Below, in pieces: positions 32,703 to 41,195 of a stretch of DNA of 51,430 nucleotides. How positions within the stretch are numbered: the first letter of the stretch is position 1; each line of letters starts with the position of its first letter. The DNA lies in the NCBI GenBank assembly GCA_964607245.1, contig CAZSIB010000009.1, positions 1-51,430 of the forward strand, in the 5' to 3' direction. The position numbers and the translations under genes were made by a program. The notes beneath the pieces are model-generated. The model did no database searches and was not told the origin of the DNA. It saw only the letters and a list, made by a program, of their open reading frames with translations. Source of the stretch: CAZLPZ01 sp964607245. GTDB lineage: Bacteria; Pseudomonadota; Alphaproteobacteria; Micavibrionales; Micavibrionaceae.

Positions 32703-33920
32703 ATGCCAATACCCAAACAAAAAACATCCCCTGATGCCGTTCCTCAACATGCACCCTTGCGCAATTTTGTCTTTACAAGCGAGTCGGTCTCCGAAGGCCA
32801 TCCCGATAAGGTGTGTGACCAAATTTCTGATGCGATTGTCGATTTGCATTTGTCGCGTGATCCATATGCCCGATGCGCGGTGGAAACAGTCACGACAACG
32901 GATACCGTGATTATTGTTGGCGAAACACGATGTGCCGCAAAATTATCAACCGATGAAATCAATGCCACGGCGCGCAAGGTCATTGAACAGATTGGCTATG
33001 ATCAGCCTGGGTTCAGCCATAAAACAGTTGAAATCACGAATAAACTTCATGCGCAATCAGCAGATATTGCCGTGGGCGTAGATGCTGCCGGATCTAAAGA
33101 TGAAGGGGCTGGAGATCAGGGGATTATGTTTGGCTATGCGTGTAATGAAACCCCTGCGTTTATGCCAGCGCCGCTTTATTATTCTCATGAAATTCTGCGT
33201 AAACTGGCCCAGGCGCGGCATGCGGGAACGGTACGGGGTATTGAACCCGATGCGAAATCCCAGGTGACGTTGCAATATCGTGATGGAAAGCCTGTGAAGG
33301 CGATATCTGTTGTCGTCTCGACCCAGCATGCGGAGGGATTATCCCAAGCTGATGTCCGTGCTTTGGTTCGTCCTTTCGTCACGGATCTACTCCCCGATGG
33401 TTGGATGTGTGCCGAAGATAAATTCTACGTCAATCCGACAGGCAGGTTTGTGATTGGTGGTCCGGTGGGAGATTCGGGTTTAACAGGACGTAAGATTATT
33501 GTTGATACCTATGGGGGCGCGGCCCCGCATGGCGGCGGTGCGTTTTCCGGGAAGGATCCCACAAAAGTCGATCGTTCTGCAGCCTATGCGGCCCGCTATC
33601 TTGCAAAAAATATTGTTGCAGCGGGTTATGCCGAAAAATGCGTTATTCAAGTTTCGTATGCGATTGGAATTTCTAAACCCCTTTCTGTATACGTGAATAC
33701 GGAAGAGACAGGGACCGTGCCTGAAAGTGAAATCGTGGCCGCCATCGATCAACTCATGGATCTATCGCCTCGCGCGATTCGTGAGAAATTGGGTCTGAAC
33801 AAACCCATTTATCAACGTACGGCGGCCTATGGACATTTTGGTCGTACGCCCGATTCAGATGGCGGGTTTTCGTGGGAAAAACTGGATCTTGTTGACGGGC
33901 TCCAAAAAATTCTTGGATAA
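32703..33920 (+). CDS. metK: S-adenosylmethionine synthetase
   Basis: A 405-residue enzyme that makes SAM from methionine and ATP. It shows FTSESVSEGHPDKVCDQISD at the N-terminus (residues 22-41), the ATP-binding GAGDQGIMFG, and the phosphate-binding GGGAFSGKDPTKVDRSA. The frame is open from 32616, but the ATG at 32703 gives the proper length; the upstream 29 codons would cross a hairpin. The ribosome-binding site is poor (GGA at -11). Two hairpins precede it. I see no match to the SAM riboswitch classes I know, but cannot exclude one. trmB does not follow, as it often does. Confidence 0.95.
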   Translation: MPIPKQKTSPDAVPQHAPLRNFVFTSESVSEGHPDKVCDQISDAIVDLHLSRDPYARCAVETVTTTDTVIIVGETRCAAKLSTDEINATARKVIEQIGYDQPGFSHKTVEITNKLHAQSADIAVGVDAAGSKDEGAGDQGIMFGYACNETPAFMPAPLYYSHEILRKLAQARHAGTVRGIEPDAKSQVTLQYRDGKPVKAISVVVSTQHAEGLSQADVRALVRPFVTDLLPDGWMCAEDKFYVNPTGRFVIGGPVGDSGLTGRKIIVDTYGGAAPHGGGAFSGKDPTKVDRSAAYAARYLAKNIVAAGYAEKCVIQVSYAIGISKPLSVYVNTEETGTVPESEIVAAIDQLMDLSPRAIREKLGLNKPIYQRTAAYGHFGRTPDSDGGFSWEKLDLVDGLQKILG

Positions 33921-33971
33921 TTCCTGGAACAAGACCCACATCATCCTTATAGTCAGGAGTAGCGCCTTTAT

Positions 33972-35663
33972 ATGACACCGACACTTCTTTTACTCAATAT
34001 TATCGGTGGCATTGCGCTATTCCTCTATGGCTTGCGCCAGATTAAGCGCGGGATTATGCGCGGATTTGGGGCGAGCTTGCGGGGGTTTGTCGCGGCATGC
34101 ACGAACTTACGGCTTTCCGGGTTCTTTGCGGGAATGGCGAGCACCTTGATCCTGCAAAGTTCCGCGGCGCTGACCATGATTTTGGGAACGTTTGTTGGTC
34201 AAAAGGTGTTGACGACCGCCGCCGCATTGCCCGTGATGCTGGGGGGCGATGTTGGTACAGCAATTGTTGCGCAAGTCCTCACCATTAACTTGTCTTGGGT
34301 CTGGCCGTTGCTGTTGGTGATGGGCCTTATCCTGATCACATCGTTTGAGCATAAAAAATCATGGCAGAACATCGGGCTTATTCTCTTTGGCATGGGTCTC
34401 ATCCTTTTTGCGCTGGGGTGGATTCGTCAGGCCAGCGTTCCGTTCAAGGAATCAGATGCGCTCCCCTATCTTCTCCGCCCGCTTGAGGTCGACCCGGTTC
34501 TGACCCTTGTTGTCGGGGCCCTGATGACATGGGTTTTGCATTCCGGCCTTGCCTTTGTGATGTTGGTCGTCAGTTTCGTGAATGTCGAGGCGATCTCTCC
34601 GCATTTGGCCTTACAACTTGTTTTGGGGGCGAATATTGGTGCTGTGTTGGCGCCCTTGTTTGCAAGTCTTAAGGACGATATTGCGGCCGTGCGATTGCCG
34701 TTTGCTAACCTGTTGATGCGGCTTTCCGGTGCGCTTGTTGTACTGCCGTTTTTAACGCCGCTTTCCGAATTACTTGCCGTTTACGACAGCAATGCCGCGC
34801 GGCAAGTCGTTCATTTCCATTTGGGCTTTAACCTGGCGGTCGCCTGTACGTTTTTGTGTTTTACTCCTTTTGTCGCGCGCTTGGTTCATCGTTTGATTCC
34901 TGATCGTGCGCATAAAGAGGGCGAAATTGTCCCGATGTATCTCGATTACAAACAGATGGATACGCCGATCGTCGCGCTCTCGGCGGCAGCACGCGAAACC
35001 TTGCGGATGGCCGATATGGTTCAGGATATGCTCGCCGGGACCCTCGCTGTCTTTAAAAACGGCGATGCCCAGCGTATTCGGAAGATACAAGAGCAGGATA
35101 CAGGAGTGGACATTCTTCACCGCGCGATTAAACATTACATGGCGCGTGCGATGGAGCTGTCTTTGGATGAACGCGAAGCCGCGCGGCATCTTCAGATTAT
35201 TAATTTTGCCACCACACTTGAACATATTGGTGATGCGATTGATAAAAGTATGATGCCCATGGCCACGCGGATGGTTCAAAACCATCGCCGCTTTTCTGAA
35301 TCGGGTATGGCGGAGATTGAAGATCTATTCACCCGTGTGCTTGACAGTATGCGCCTTGCGCAAACTGTTTTCATGTCCTCCGATCCCGGTCTTGCACGTC
35401 GCTTGGTGGAGGGTAAGGCAGAGGTAACGCGTGCGGAACGCATGGCAAGCGCCAATCACTTCGCCCGGTTAAATCAGGGGGTACCCGAAAGCATTGAAAC
35501 GAGTTCCGTGCATTTGGATTTGCTCCGGGACCTGCAACGTATCAACGGTGATGTTGTGACGGTGGCCTATCCGATTTTGGAACAGACGGGCGAGCTTTTG
35601 CCGAACCGTCTGACAACGCCACGCCAAAAATCTTTGGAACCTGATATTTTTGGCGAAGATTAA
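33972..35663 (+). CDS. Na+/phosphate cotransporter with PhoU-like tail
   Basis: A 563-residue membrane protein of the NptA/PNaS family. About eight membrane segments span the first 315 residues with the two inverted Na/Pi repeats: the first keeps LQSSAALTMI (near 60) and the second reads VLHSGLAFVM (near 188), where QSS would be normal. The C-terminal 220 residues are helical, with PhoU-like repeats (ETLRMADMVQDMLAG; EHIGDAIDKSM). It would import phosphate with sodium. The second-repeat change may affect transport. A perfect terminator follows. Confidence 0.88.
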   Translation: MTPTLLLLNIIGGIALFLYGLRQIKRGIMRGFGASLRGFVAACTNLRLSGFFAGMASTLILQSSAALTMILGTFVGQKVLTTAAALPVMLGGDVGTAIVAQVLTINLSWVWPLLLVMGLILITSFEHKKSWQNIGLILFGMGLILFALGWIRQASVPFKESDALPYLLRPLEVDPVLTLVVGALMTWVLHSGLAFVMLVVSFVNVEAISPHLALQLVLGANIGAVLAPLFASLKDDIAAVRLPFANLLMRLSGALVVLPFLTPLSELLAVYDSNAARQVVHFHLGFNLAVACTFLCFTPFVARLVHRLIPDRAHKEGEIVPMYLDYKQMDTPIVALSAAARETLRMADMVQDMLAGTLAVFKNGDAQRIRKIQEQDTGVDILHRAIKHYMARAMELSLDEREAARHLQIINFATTLEHIGDAIDKSMMPMATRMVQNHRRFSESGMAEIEDLFTRVLDSMRLAQTVFMSSDPGLARRLVEGKAEVTRAERMASANHFARLNQGVPESIETSSVHLDLLRDLQRINGDVVTVAYPILEQTGELLPNRLTTPRQKSLEPDIFGED

Positions 35664-35690
35664 TCGGCTTGCGCCGCCTGCCCAAAACAA

Positions 35691-35718
35691 AAAACCGGGG
35701 AACGTCTTCCCCGGTTTT
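35691..35718. terminator. Perfect 12-pair bidirectional terminator
   Basis: AAAACCGGGGAA (35691-35702) and TTCCCCGGTTTT (35707-35718) pair fully around CGTC. It lies between two convergent genes, the Na/Pi transporter on plus and the YdcH protein on minus, and can end both transcripts. Confidence 0.9.
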
Positions 35719-35756
35719 GTGGGCACCAGATATACTGGGCCGCAAGAAACGGACCA

Positions 35757-35993
35757 TTAGGCCCGTATGACATCGCCAGAACCGCTTTGTGTCGCGTGGC
35801 TGGCTAATTCTTCGATCAAGTCTTTCAGGTGAAGTTTTTGTTTTTTCAGATCGGCGATGTAAAAATCGCTGATCGATCGATGGTGGATATGCGCGTCTTC
35901 GATTTTATCTTCGATTTCTTCGTGACGTTTTTTAAGCGCTGCAAGACGGCTGGCACGTGAATCCCCCTCTGCATGGTGGGCAGTTCTAAGCAT
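35757..35993 (-). CDS. YdcH-like DUF465 protein
   Basis: A 78-residue helical protein. LKKRHEEIEDKIEDA (25-39) and LKKQKLHLKDLIEEL (about 49-63) are the DUF465 pattern, which forms a helical hairpin. The family is small, cytoplasmic and of unknown role. GGAG is 10 bases before the ATG. It stands alone, with an apparent promoter region on its 5' side. Confidence 0.88.
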   Translation of the reverse strand: MLRTAHHAEGDSRASRLAALKKRHEEIEDKIEDAHIHHRSISDFYIADLKKQKLHLKDLIEELASHATQSGSGDVIRA

Positions 35994-36359
35994 CGATATA
36001 GTCTCCTTTTCAATCTGGTGAGGATAGAATCGACTCTAGCAGCATCGAATTTGCGCGCGCAAGTTTATTACCCATAAGGTAAAAATAAACACATAAAACG
36101 TCACGCGAAGGGTGCCGAAAACGGCGAATTCCAATCCGATGGTGCAGTCTCTCTCATCCTCATTGCTATAATTATATTATGCGGGGAAGGCGATTAAAAC
36201 CAGGTTAAGCCGCGGGGGTAAAAAAGTCGGGTTGGCGACAAATCCGGGTCATGGATTTCGTTGAAAATATGGCTATATTTTGACATGCGGTGAATTTATT
36301 GACTTTTTAACGATATGTCAATATAATTTGGATGTAAGTTAAGATATGGGGGTAATCCT
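35994..36359. other. Intergenic region of 366 bases
   Basis: No convincing gene lies here. It holds the ribosome-binding site of the YdcH gene at its left end, a perfect 12-base palindrome TTGCGCGCGCAA at 36051-36062, and a strong plus-strand promoter at 36299-36327. The rest is moderately A+T-rich without recognisable structure. Confidence 0.6.
36299..36327 (+). promoter_or_regulatory. Near-consensus sigma70-type promoter
   Basis: TTGACT (36299-36304) and a perfect TATAAT (36322-36327) are separated by exactly 17 bases. Transcription would start near 36334, about 26 bases before the ATG of the Tat-signal ORF, whose GGGGG ribosome-binding site ends 7 bases before the start. Confidence 0.75.
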
Positions 36360-36680
36360 ATGAACCGTCGTGATTTTTTAGGCTTGGTTGCTGGCTTTTC
36401 TGCCGCGCCAGCGATTGCAAAGGGTAAGAAAGAAGGTCGGGTATGTCGTCAAGCCACGACATACCGTGCGGATTGCCACGGAGTCCCGCCAACAGAGCCA
36501 GATGATGGATCCCTCCGCTCTTCAAAAGAAGGATCTCTTGGCAATAAAGGCGTCACGCCATCGTTTAAACAAGAGGCAGCAAGACCTAAGGCTGCAACAT
36601 ATCCGCCTGTCGATGTGGATATGTGCTCGGCACTCTCAGTTAGAGACCGTAGAAATTCTCCAACTTGCACACCACGCTAG
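36360..36680 (+). CDS. Tat-signal ORF, 106 residues, possibly disrupted by palindromic repeat
   Basis: The first 21 residues (MNRRDFLGLVAGFSAAPAIAK) form a good twin-arginine signal with RRDFLG and a signal-peptidase-like AIA. A strong promoter and GGGGG ribosome-binding site precede it. After residue 22 the sequence is unlike a normal protein: it is rich in Ser, Gly, Pro, Arg and Cys (GVPPTEPDDGSLRSS). The DNA from 36440 contains a perfect 10-pair inverted repeat and other palindromic pieces. The likely history is a gene for an exported protein invaded or replaced by repeat sequence. It may be a remnant or a short secreted peptide. It ends 4 bases into the ALDH gene on the other strand. Confidence 0.4.
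   Translation: MNRRDFLGLVAGFSAAPAIAKGKKEGRVCRQATTYRADCHGVPPTEPDDGSLRSSKEGSLGNKGVTPSFKQEAARPKAATYPPVDVDMCSALSVRDRRNSPTCTPR
36440..36465. repeat. Palindromic element inside the Tat-signal ORF
   Basis: GGTATGTCGT (36440-36449) and ACGACATACC (36456-36465) are perfect complements around CAAGCC. Further fragments downstream (GATTGCCACG near 36471, GGATCC near 36509) have the look of dispersed palindromic repeats in alphaproteobacteria. No second copy was noticed in this window. Confidence 0.55.
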
Positions 36681-38188
36681 GGGCTGTCCCTAAACACAAC
36701 ACCTTGGGCCAGGGGCAAACTGTCCGAATAATTGACGGTTTGGGTTTGCCGGCGCATGTAATTTTTCCACGCATCTGATCCGCTTTCACGGCCGCCGCCT
36801 GTTTCTTTTTCGCCGCCAAAGGCCCCGCCAATTTCCGCGCCTGACGGCCCAATATTCACATTCGCGATGCCGCAATCACTGCCTACCGCGGAAAGGAATC
36901 GTTCCGATTCTCGGATATCCCCGGTAAAGAGGCACGACGAAAGCCCCTGCGGGACATCGTTGTTTAAGGCCAGCGCGTCCTCAAATTTCTGATACGTCAT
37001 GACGTACAGAATCGGCGCAAAAGTTTCGGTGCGCACAATATCTGTCTGCGTGGGCATGTGGATAATCGCGGGATGGACATAGGCGCCGCCCGATGGAATC
37101 CCTGCACCGGCTGCGCGGTGTCCCCCATACAAAATCTTTCCGCCCTCGGCCTGAGCTTGGGACAGGGCGCGTTCCATGTGCGTTGCGGCTTCTTGATCAA
37201 TCAAGGGCCCCACCAGAACGCCATTTTCCCGTGGGTCGCCAATGCGTAAACTTTGATAGGCTTGGATCAGGCGGGGTAAAAAACTTGTGCTCAGGGATTC
37301 GTGCAGGATCAAGCGGCGTAATGTGGTGCAACGCTGCCCCGCCGTTCCGACCGCCCCGAATAAAATCGCGCGGAGGGCAAGGTCCATGGGGGCCGTCGGC
37401 GTCAAGGTCATTGCGGCGTTCCCCCCAAGTTCCAGCAAGTGCCGGCCCAGCCGGGCAGATGTCGCTGCCGCGACGCGTTTTCCCATGGCGGTGCTGCCCG
37501 TTGCACTGACCAGAGGGATGCCGGGATGGGACGACAGGGCCGCGCCAATATCGCCCCGCCCTTGAACCAATTGGCAGAGATGATCTGGGATATCGATCCC
37601 GTTCTGCCGCGCCCGCGCCACCGTGCGCCCCCATAATGTATGGGCGGCGATTGCGGAAAGCGGGGTTTTTTCGGACGGCTTCCAAATGACGGGGGTCCCA
37701 CAGACAAGGGCCAATGCCGCGTTCCACGCCCAAACTGCAACCGGGAAATTAAAGGCCGAAATGACGGCAACAGGCCCCAGGGGATGCCAAACTTCCCGCA
37801 TGTGGTGGCCGGGTCGTTCGGATGCAATGGTGAGTCCGTACAGTTGTCGGGACAGGCCGTTCGCAAAATCACAGATATCAATCATTTCCTGAACTTCGCC
37901 GCGTCCTTCGGATATGATTTTTCCGACTTCGGCGGTGACAAGCGCCGCAAGAGCCTCTTTTTCGGCCCGTCATTCGTTACCAAACAGGCGGATAACCTCG
38001 CCGCGGATGGGGGCCGGGACGCGCCGCCATTGATGAAAGGCATCGGTTGCCCGCGCGACGACCGAATCAATCTCATCCGCTGGGGTAAACGCAACCCGAC
38101 CCAGTTCCGCGCCATCAATCGGTGAACGCACAATGTGGTCGGCGCCCATGTTCGGTGAAAGTCCAAAGGGAGAGAGAATATCAGACAC
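36677..38188 (-). pseudogene. Aldehyde dehydrogenase, ALDH7/AmaB type, interrupted by an in-frame TGA
   Basis: The whole frame reads as one ALDH7-type enzyme of about 503 codons, from MSDILSPFGLSPN to QGVVFRDSP. Codon 73 is TGA (37970-37972) with perfect continuation on both sides: IRLFGNE, stop, RAEKEALAALVTAEVGKI. Family members have Leu here, so TTG to TGA is one base change. Catalytic parts are intact downstream: LELGGNAA, GQRCTT, and the ALDH7-specific GGGRESGSDAWKNYM. ALDH7/AmaB oxidises piperideine-6-carboxylate or aminoadipate semialdehyde in lysine breakdown. The next ATG in frame is codon 102 (37885), which would give an enzyme lacking the N-terminal arm. A recent loss, or a sequencing error, is most likely. 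Confidence 0.85.
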
Positions 38189-38426
38189 GCGGCAAGCTCC
38201 TGTTGATCATAGCGTCTCTAGGAAATATGCCCTAGGTCCACAGGTCGGTCAAGCAAGGAAAGGAATTTAAGTCTATATCACTTTTTACGTGACAACAACA
38301 TCCCCACGCCCCCTTGCCGGGTTCGGGGAAAGCAGCTAGGGTTTCATTAACCAATTCTCCCTAATTTGGGGAAGGCGGGCACGATTCGATCTTCCCCGTG
38401 TAACCTTTCAAATACAGGCAAAATCC

Positions 38427-39071
38427 ATGTCTTCACGCGATCCCATTGATGTTTTTCAAAATACGCTGGTGCCGATGGTGGTTGAACAGACCGCGCGCGG
38501 CGAACGGTCCTACGATATTTATTCCCGCCTTTTGAAAGAACGAATCATTTTCATGACAGGCGAGGTCGAAGACCATATGTCGTCGCTCATCTGCGCCCAG
38601 TTATTATTTCTTGAGGCCGAAAACCCCAGTAAAGATATTTATCTCTACATCAACAGTCCCGGTGGCGTTGTGACATCTGGCATGGCGATGCACGATACGA
38701 TGAACTATATCAAGCCCGATGTGGCAACCGTTTGTATTGGCCAGGCCTGTTCGATGGGATCGCTGTTGCTTACGGCGGGGGCCAAGGGCAAGCGCTATGC
38801 GTTACCCAATGCCCGGGTAATGATCCACCAACCCTCGGGTGGTGCACGGGGTCAGGCCACCGACATCGAAATTCAAGCGCGCGAAATTTTGAAATTGCGC
38901 GAACGGTTAAATCAGCTTTATGTCGGCTATACGGGCCAAAAATTAAAAACCATCGAAGAATCAATGGAGCGCGACAACTTCATGTCCGGCGAAGAGGCCA
39001 AGGCCTTTGGTCTGATTGACCATGTGGTGGCAAGCCGCGAACAATTACCAAAGGTGGATGAGAAGAAGTAA
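38427..39071 (+). CDS. clpP: ATP-dependent Clp protease proteolytic subunit
   Basis: A 214-residue serine protease. The catalytic triad is S109 (ACSMGS), H134 (MIHQPSGG) and D183 (MERDNFMS). The N-terminus contains the axial-loop region (VPMVVEQTARGERSYDIYSR). It degrades proteins unfolded by ClpX or ClpA. clpX and lon, usual followers of clpP, are absent; phaA follows after a terminator. Confidence 0.96.
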   Translation: MSSRDPIDVFQNTLVPMVVEQTARGERSYDIYSRLLKERIIFMTGEVEDHMSSLICAQLLFLEAENPSKDIYLYINSPGGVVTSGMAMHDTMNYIKPDVATVCIGQACSMGSLLLTAGAKGKRYALPNARVMIHQPSGGARGQATDIEIQAREILKLRERLNQLYVGYTGQKLKTIEESMERDNFMSGEEAKAFGLIDHVVASREQLPKVDEKK

Positions 39072-39092
39072 GAATATCTTTTATATTCATAA

Positions 39093-39130
39093 AAAAAAAC
39101 GACCCAGAATTATTTCCTGGGTCGTTTTTT
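39093..39130 (+). terminator. Intrinsic terminator after clpP
   Basis: AAAAAACGACCCAG (39093-39106) and CTGGGTCGTTTTTT (39117-39130) pair perfectly across 14 positions. The run of T ends the clpP message and leaves phaA to its own promoter. Confidence 0.92.
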
Positions 39131-39246
39131 ATTGCGACATATACCGCAGCGCAACACGCTGTAGGTCTTGTTTTTATCGATAAAAATCCCTATTTCTCAG
39201 CACGACTTTTCATGCACTTTTTCAAAAAATAAAAGAGAGAGATATC

Positions 39247-40434
39247 ATGGCATCTCAAGATCCAGTGGTCATTGTTGCGGCGCGCCGTACAGCGATTGGT
39301 GCATTTAATGGCACGCTTGCGCCGCTTGGGGCGCCTGATTTGGGTGCGGCGGTTATTCAAGCTTTGCTGATCCAAACGGGCATCGTGCCGGATCAGGTAG
39401 ATGATGTGATCTTGGGTCAAGTCTTGACGGCCGGAATGGGGATGAACCCGGCACGCCAAACCGCCATAAAAGCGGGAATTCCGGTGGACAAGACCGCGAT
39501 GACGATTAATCAAGTCTGTGGATCGGGTCTGCGCGCGGTGGCGATGGGGATGCAGTCCATTCTTGCAGGTGACGCCGAGATTGTCGTTGCGGGGGGACAG
39601 GAAAGCATGTCCGGATCCATGCACGCGGCGTATTTGCGTCAAGGAACAAAAATGGGTGGCCTTGAGATGATCGACACGATGATCCGGGATGGCTTGTGGG
39701 ATATTTTTAACGGGTATCACATGGGGATTACGGCGGAAAATGTGGCCGCGCAGTACGGGATCACGCGCGCAGATCAAGACGCGTTTGCAGCCGTGTCTCA
39801 GTCGCGTGCTGAAGCGGCGATAAAGGCAGGGCGATTTGTGGATGAAATTGTGCCGGTGTCAGTGAAGGTGAAAAAAGAAACGGTCGAATTCAAAGTTGAT
39901 GAATTTCCACGCGCGGGAACGACTGTTGATGCCCTTTCGGCTTTAAAACCGGCCTTTAAACCGGATGGCACGGTGACCGCCGGAAACGCATCCGGAATTA
40001 ATGATGGTGCGGCAGCGGTGATTTTGATGCGGCGCTCGCGTGCCGAAAAAATGGGGCTTTCTCCGCTTGCGACATTGCGGGCCTGGGCAACCGCAGGCGT
40101 GGACCCAAAAATTATGGGCACGGGCCCGATTCCGGCGTCACGTCGCGCTCTTGAAAAAGCCGGATGGAGCGTGCGCGATCTGGATCTTGTTGAATCGAAC
40201 GAGGCCTTTGCCGCCCAGGCCTTGGCGGTCACGCGTGATTTAGGATTGGATCCCGAGCGTACAAACGTGAATGGCGGCGCGATTGCCTTGGGCCATCCGA
40301 TTGGTGCGTCGGGATGCCGTATCTTGGTCACGTTACTACATGAAATGCGCCGTCGTGATGTTCGAAAAGGCCTTGCGACCTTGTGTATTGGTGGCGGGAT
40401 GGGAATCGCCCTGTGTGTTGAGAGAGCGTCGTAA
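39247..40434 (+). CDS. phaA: Acetyl-CoA acetyltransferase (beta-ketothiolase)
   Basis: A 395-residue thiolase. The nucleophile is C91 in NQVCGSG; GGQESMSGSMH, NGGAIALGHPIGASG and TLCIGGGMG are the other family motifs. It condenses two acetyl-CoA to acetoacetyl-CoA. phaB follows after 24 bases, the typical pair for polyhydroxybutyrate precursor supply. AGAGAGAG precedes the ATG. phaC is not in the window. Confidence 0.94.
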   Translation: MASQDPVVIVAARRTAIGAFNGTLAPLGAPDLGAAVIQALLIQTGIVPDQVDDVILGQVLTAGMGMNPARQTAIKAGIPVDKTAMTINQVCGSGLRAVAMGMQSILAGDAEIVVAGGQESMSGSMHAAYLRQGTKMGGLEMIDTMIRDGLWDIFNGYHMGITAENVAAQYGITRADQDAFAAVSQSRAEAAIKAGRFVDEIVPVSVKVKKETVEFKVDEFPRAGTTVDALSALKPAFKPDGTVTAGNASGINDGAAAVILMRRSRAEKMGLSPLATLRAWATAGVDPKIMGTGPIPASRRALEKAGWSVRDLDLVESNEAFAAQALAVTRDLGLDPERTNVNGGAIALGHPIGASGCRILVTLLHEMRRRDVRKGLATLCIGGGMGIALCVERAS

Positions 40435-40458
40435 CAAGAGAAGATGGAGAAAAAGACA

Positions 40459-41184
40459 ATGGACAAAAAAATTGCAATCGTCACGGGGGGAACGCGCGGA
40501 ATCGGGCTTGAGATTTCCAAACGTTTGATCGCCGATGGATACGTGACGATTGGCGTTTATCATGGCAATGACGAGGCCGCGCAGGCCGCGCACACTGAAC
40601 ATGGGGTGATTCCGGCCAAGGTGGATGTTGCGAATTTTGATACCTGTATGGCAAGTGTTGCCGATATTGAAAAAACACATGGCCCCGTGTCTGTTCTTGT
40701 GAATAATGCGGGGATTACGCGTGATGGATTCTTGCATAAGATGATGGTTGATCAATGGCACCAAGTGATTGAAACAAATTTGACATCGTGTTTCCACATG
40801 TGCCGCGCGGTTGTGCCGGGGATGCGCGAAAGAAATTTTGGCCGGATCGTCAATATTTCCTCGATTAACGGTCAAAAAGGGCAACTCGGTCAGGCGAATT
40901 ATGCCGCGGCCAAGGCCGGGATGCTGGGCTTTACCAAGGCCCTGGCGCTTGAGGGTGCGTCAAAAGGGATCACCGTGAATGCCATCTGTCCAGGCTATAT
41001 TGAGACAGATATGACAGCCGCGATGAACGCCGATGTCTTGGGCGCCATTATCAAACAGATTCCTGTAGCGCGTTTGGGTCGGGCCAGTGAGATTGCCGCG
41101 ATTGTTGGATTTTTGGCCTCGGATCAAGCCGGGTTCATTACGGGCGCGACGATTGCCGCGAATGGCGGCCAATATATGGCGTAA
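40459..41184 (+). CDS. phaB: Acetoacetyl-CoA reductase
   Basis: A 241-residue short-chain dehydrogenase. The cofactor motif TGGTRGIG lies near the N-terminus, NNAG is near 85, and the Ser-Tyr-Lys triad is in ISSINGQKGQLGQANYAAAK. It reduces acetoacetyl-CoA to (R)-3-hydroxybutyryl-CoA with NADPH. I prefer the ATG at 40459 (MDKKIAIVTGG), which gives the usual length and has GGAG 10 bases upstream, over the ATG at 40444. It follows phaA and is followed by the AsmA gene after 11 bases. Confidence 0.93.
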   Translation: MDKKIAIVTGGTRGIGLEISKRLIADGYVTIGVYHGNDEAAQAAHTEHGVIPAKVDVANFDTCMASVADIEKTHGPVSVLVNNAGITRDGFLHKMMVDQWHQVIETNLTSCFHMCRAVVPGMRERNFGRIVNISSINGQKGQLGQANYAAAKAGMLGFTKALALEGASKGITVNAICPGYIETDMTAAMNADVLGAIIKQIPVARLGRASEIAAIVGFLASDQAGFITGATIAANGGQYMA

Positions 41185-41195
41185 AAGGAAAAAAT

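Noticed and set aside
37970..37972. TGA in the ALDH gene as selenocysteine
   Set aside because: The position corresponds to Leu, not Cys, in ALDH7 proteins, is away from the active site, and no selenocysteine insertion-like hairpin is obvious downstream.
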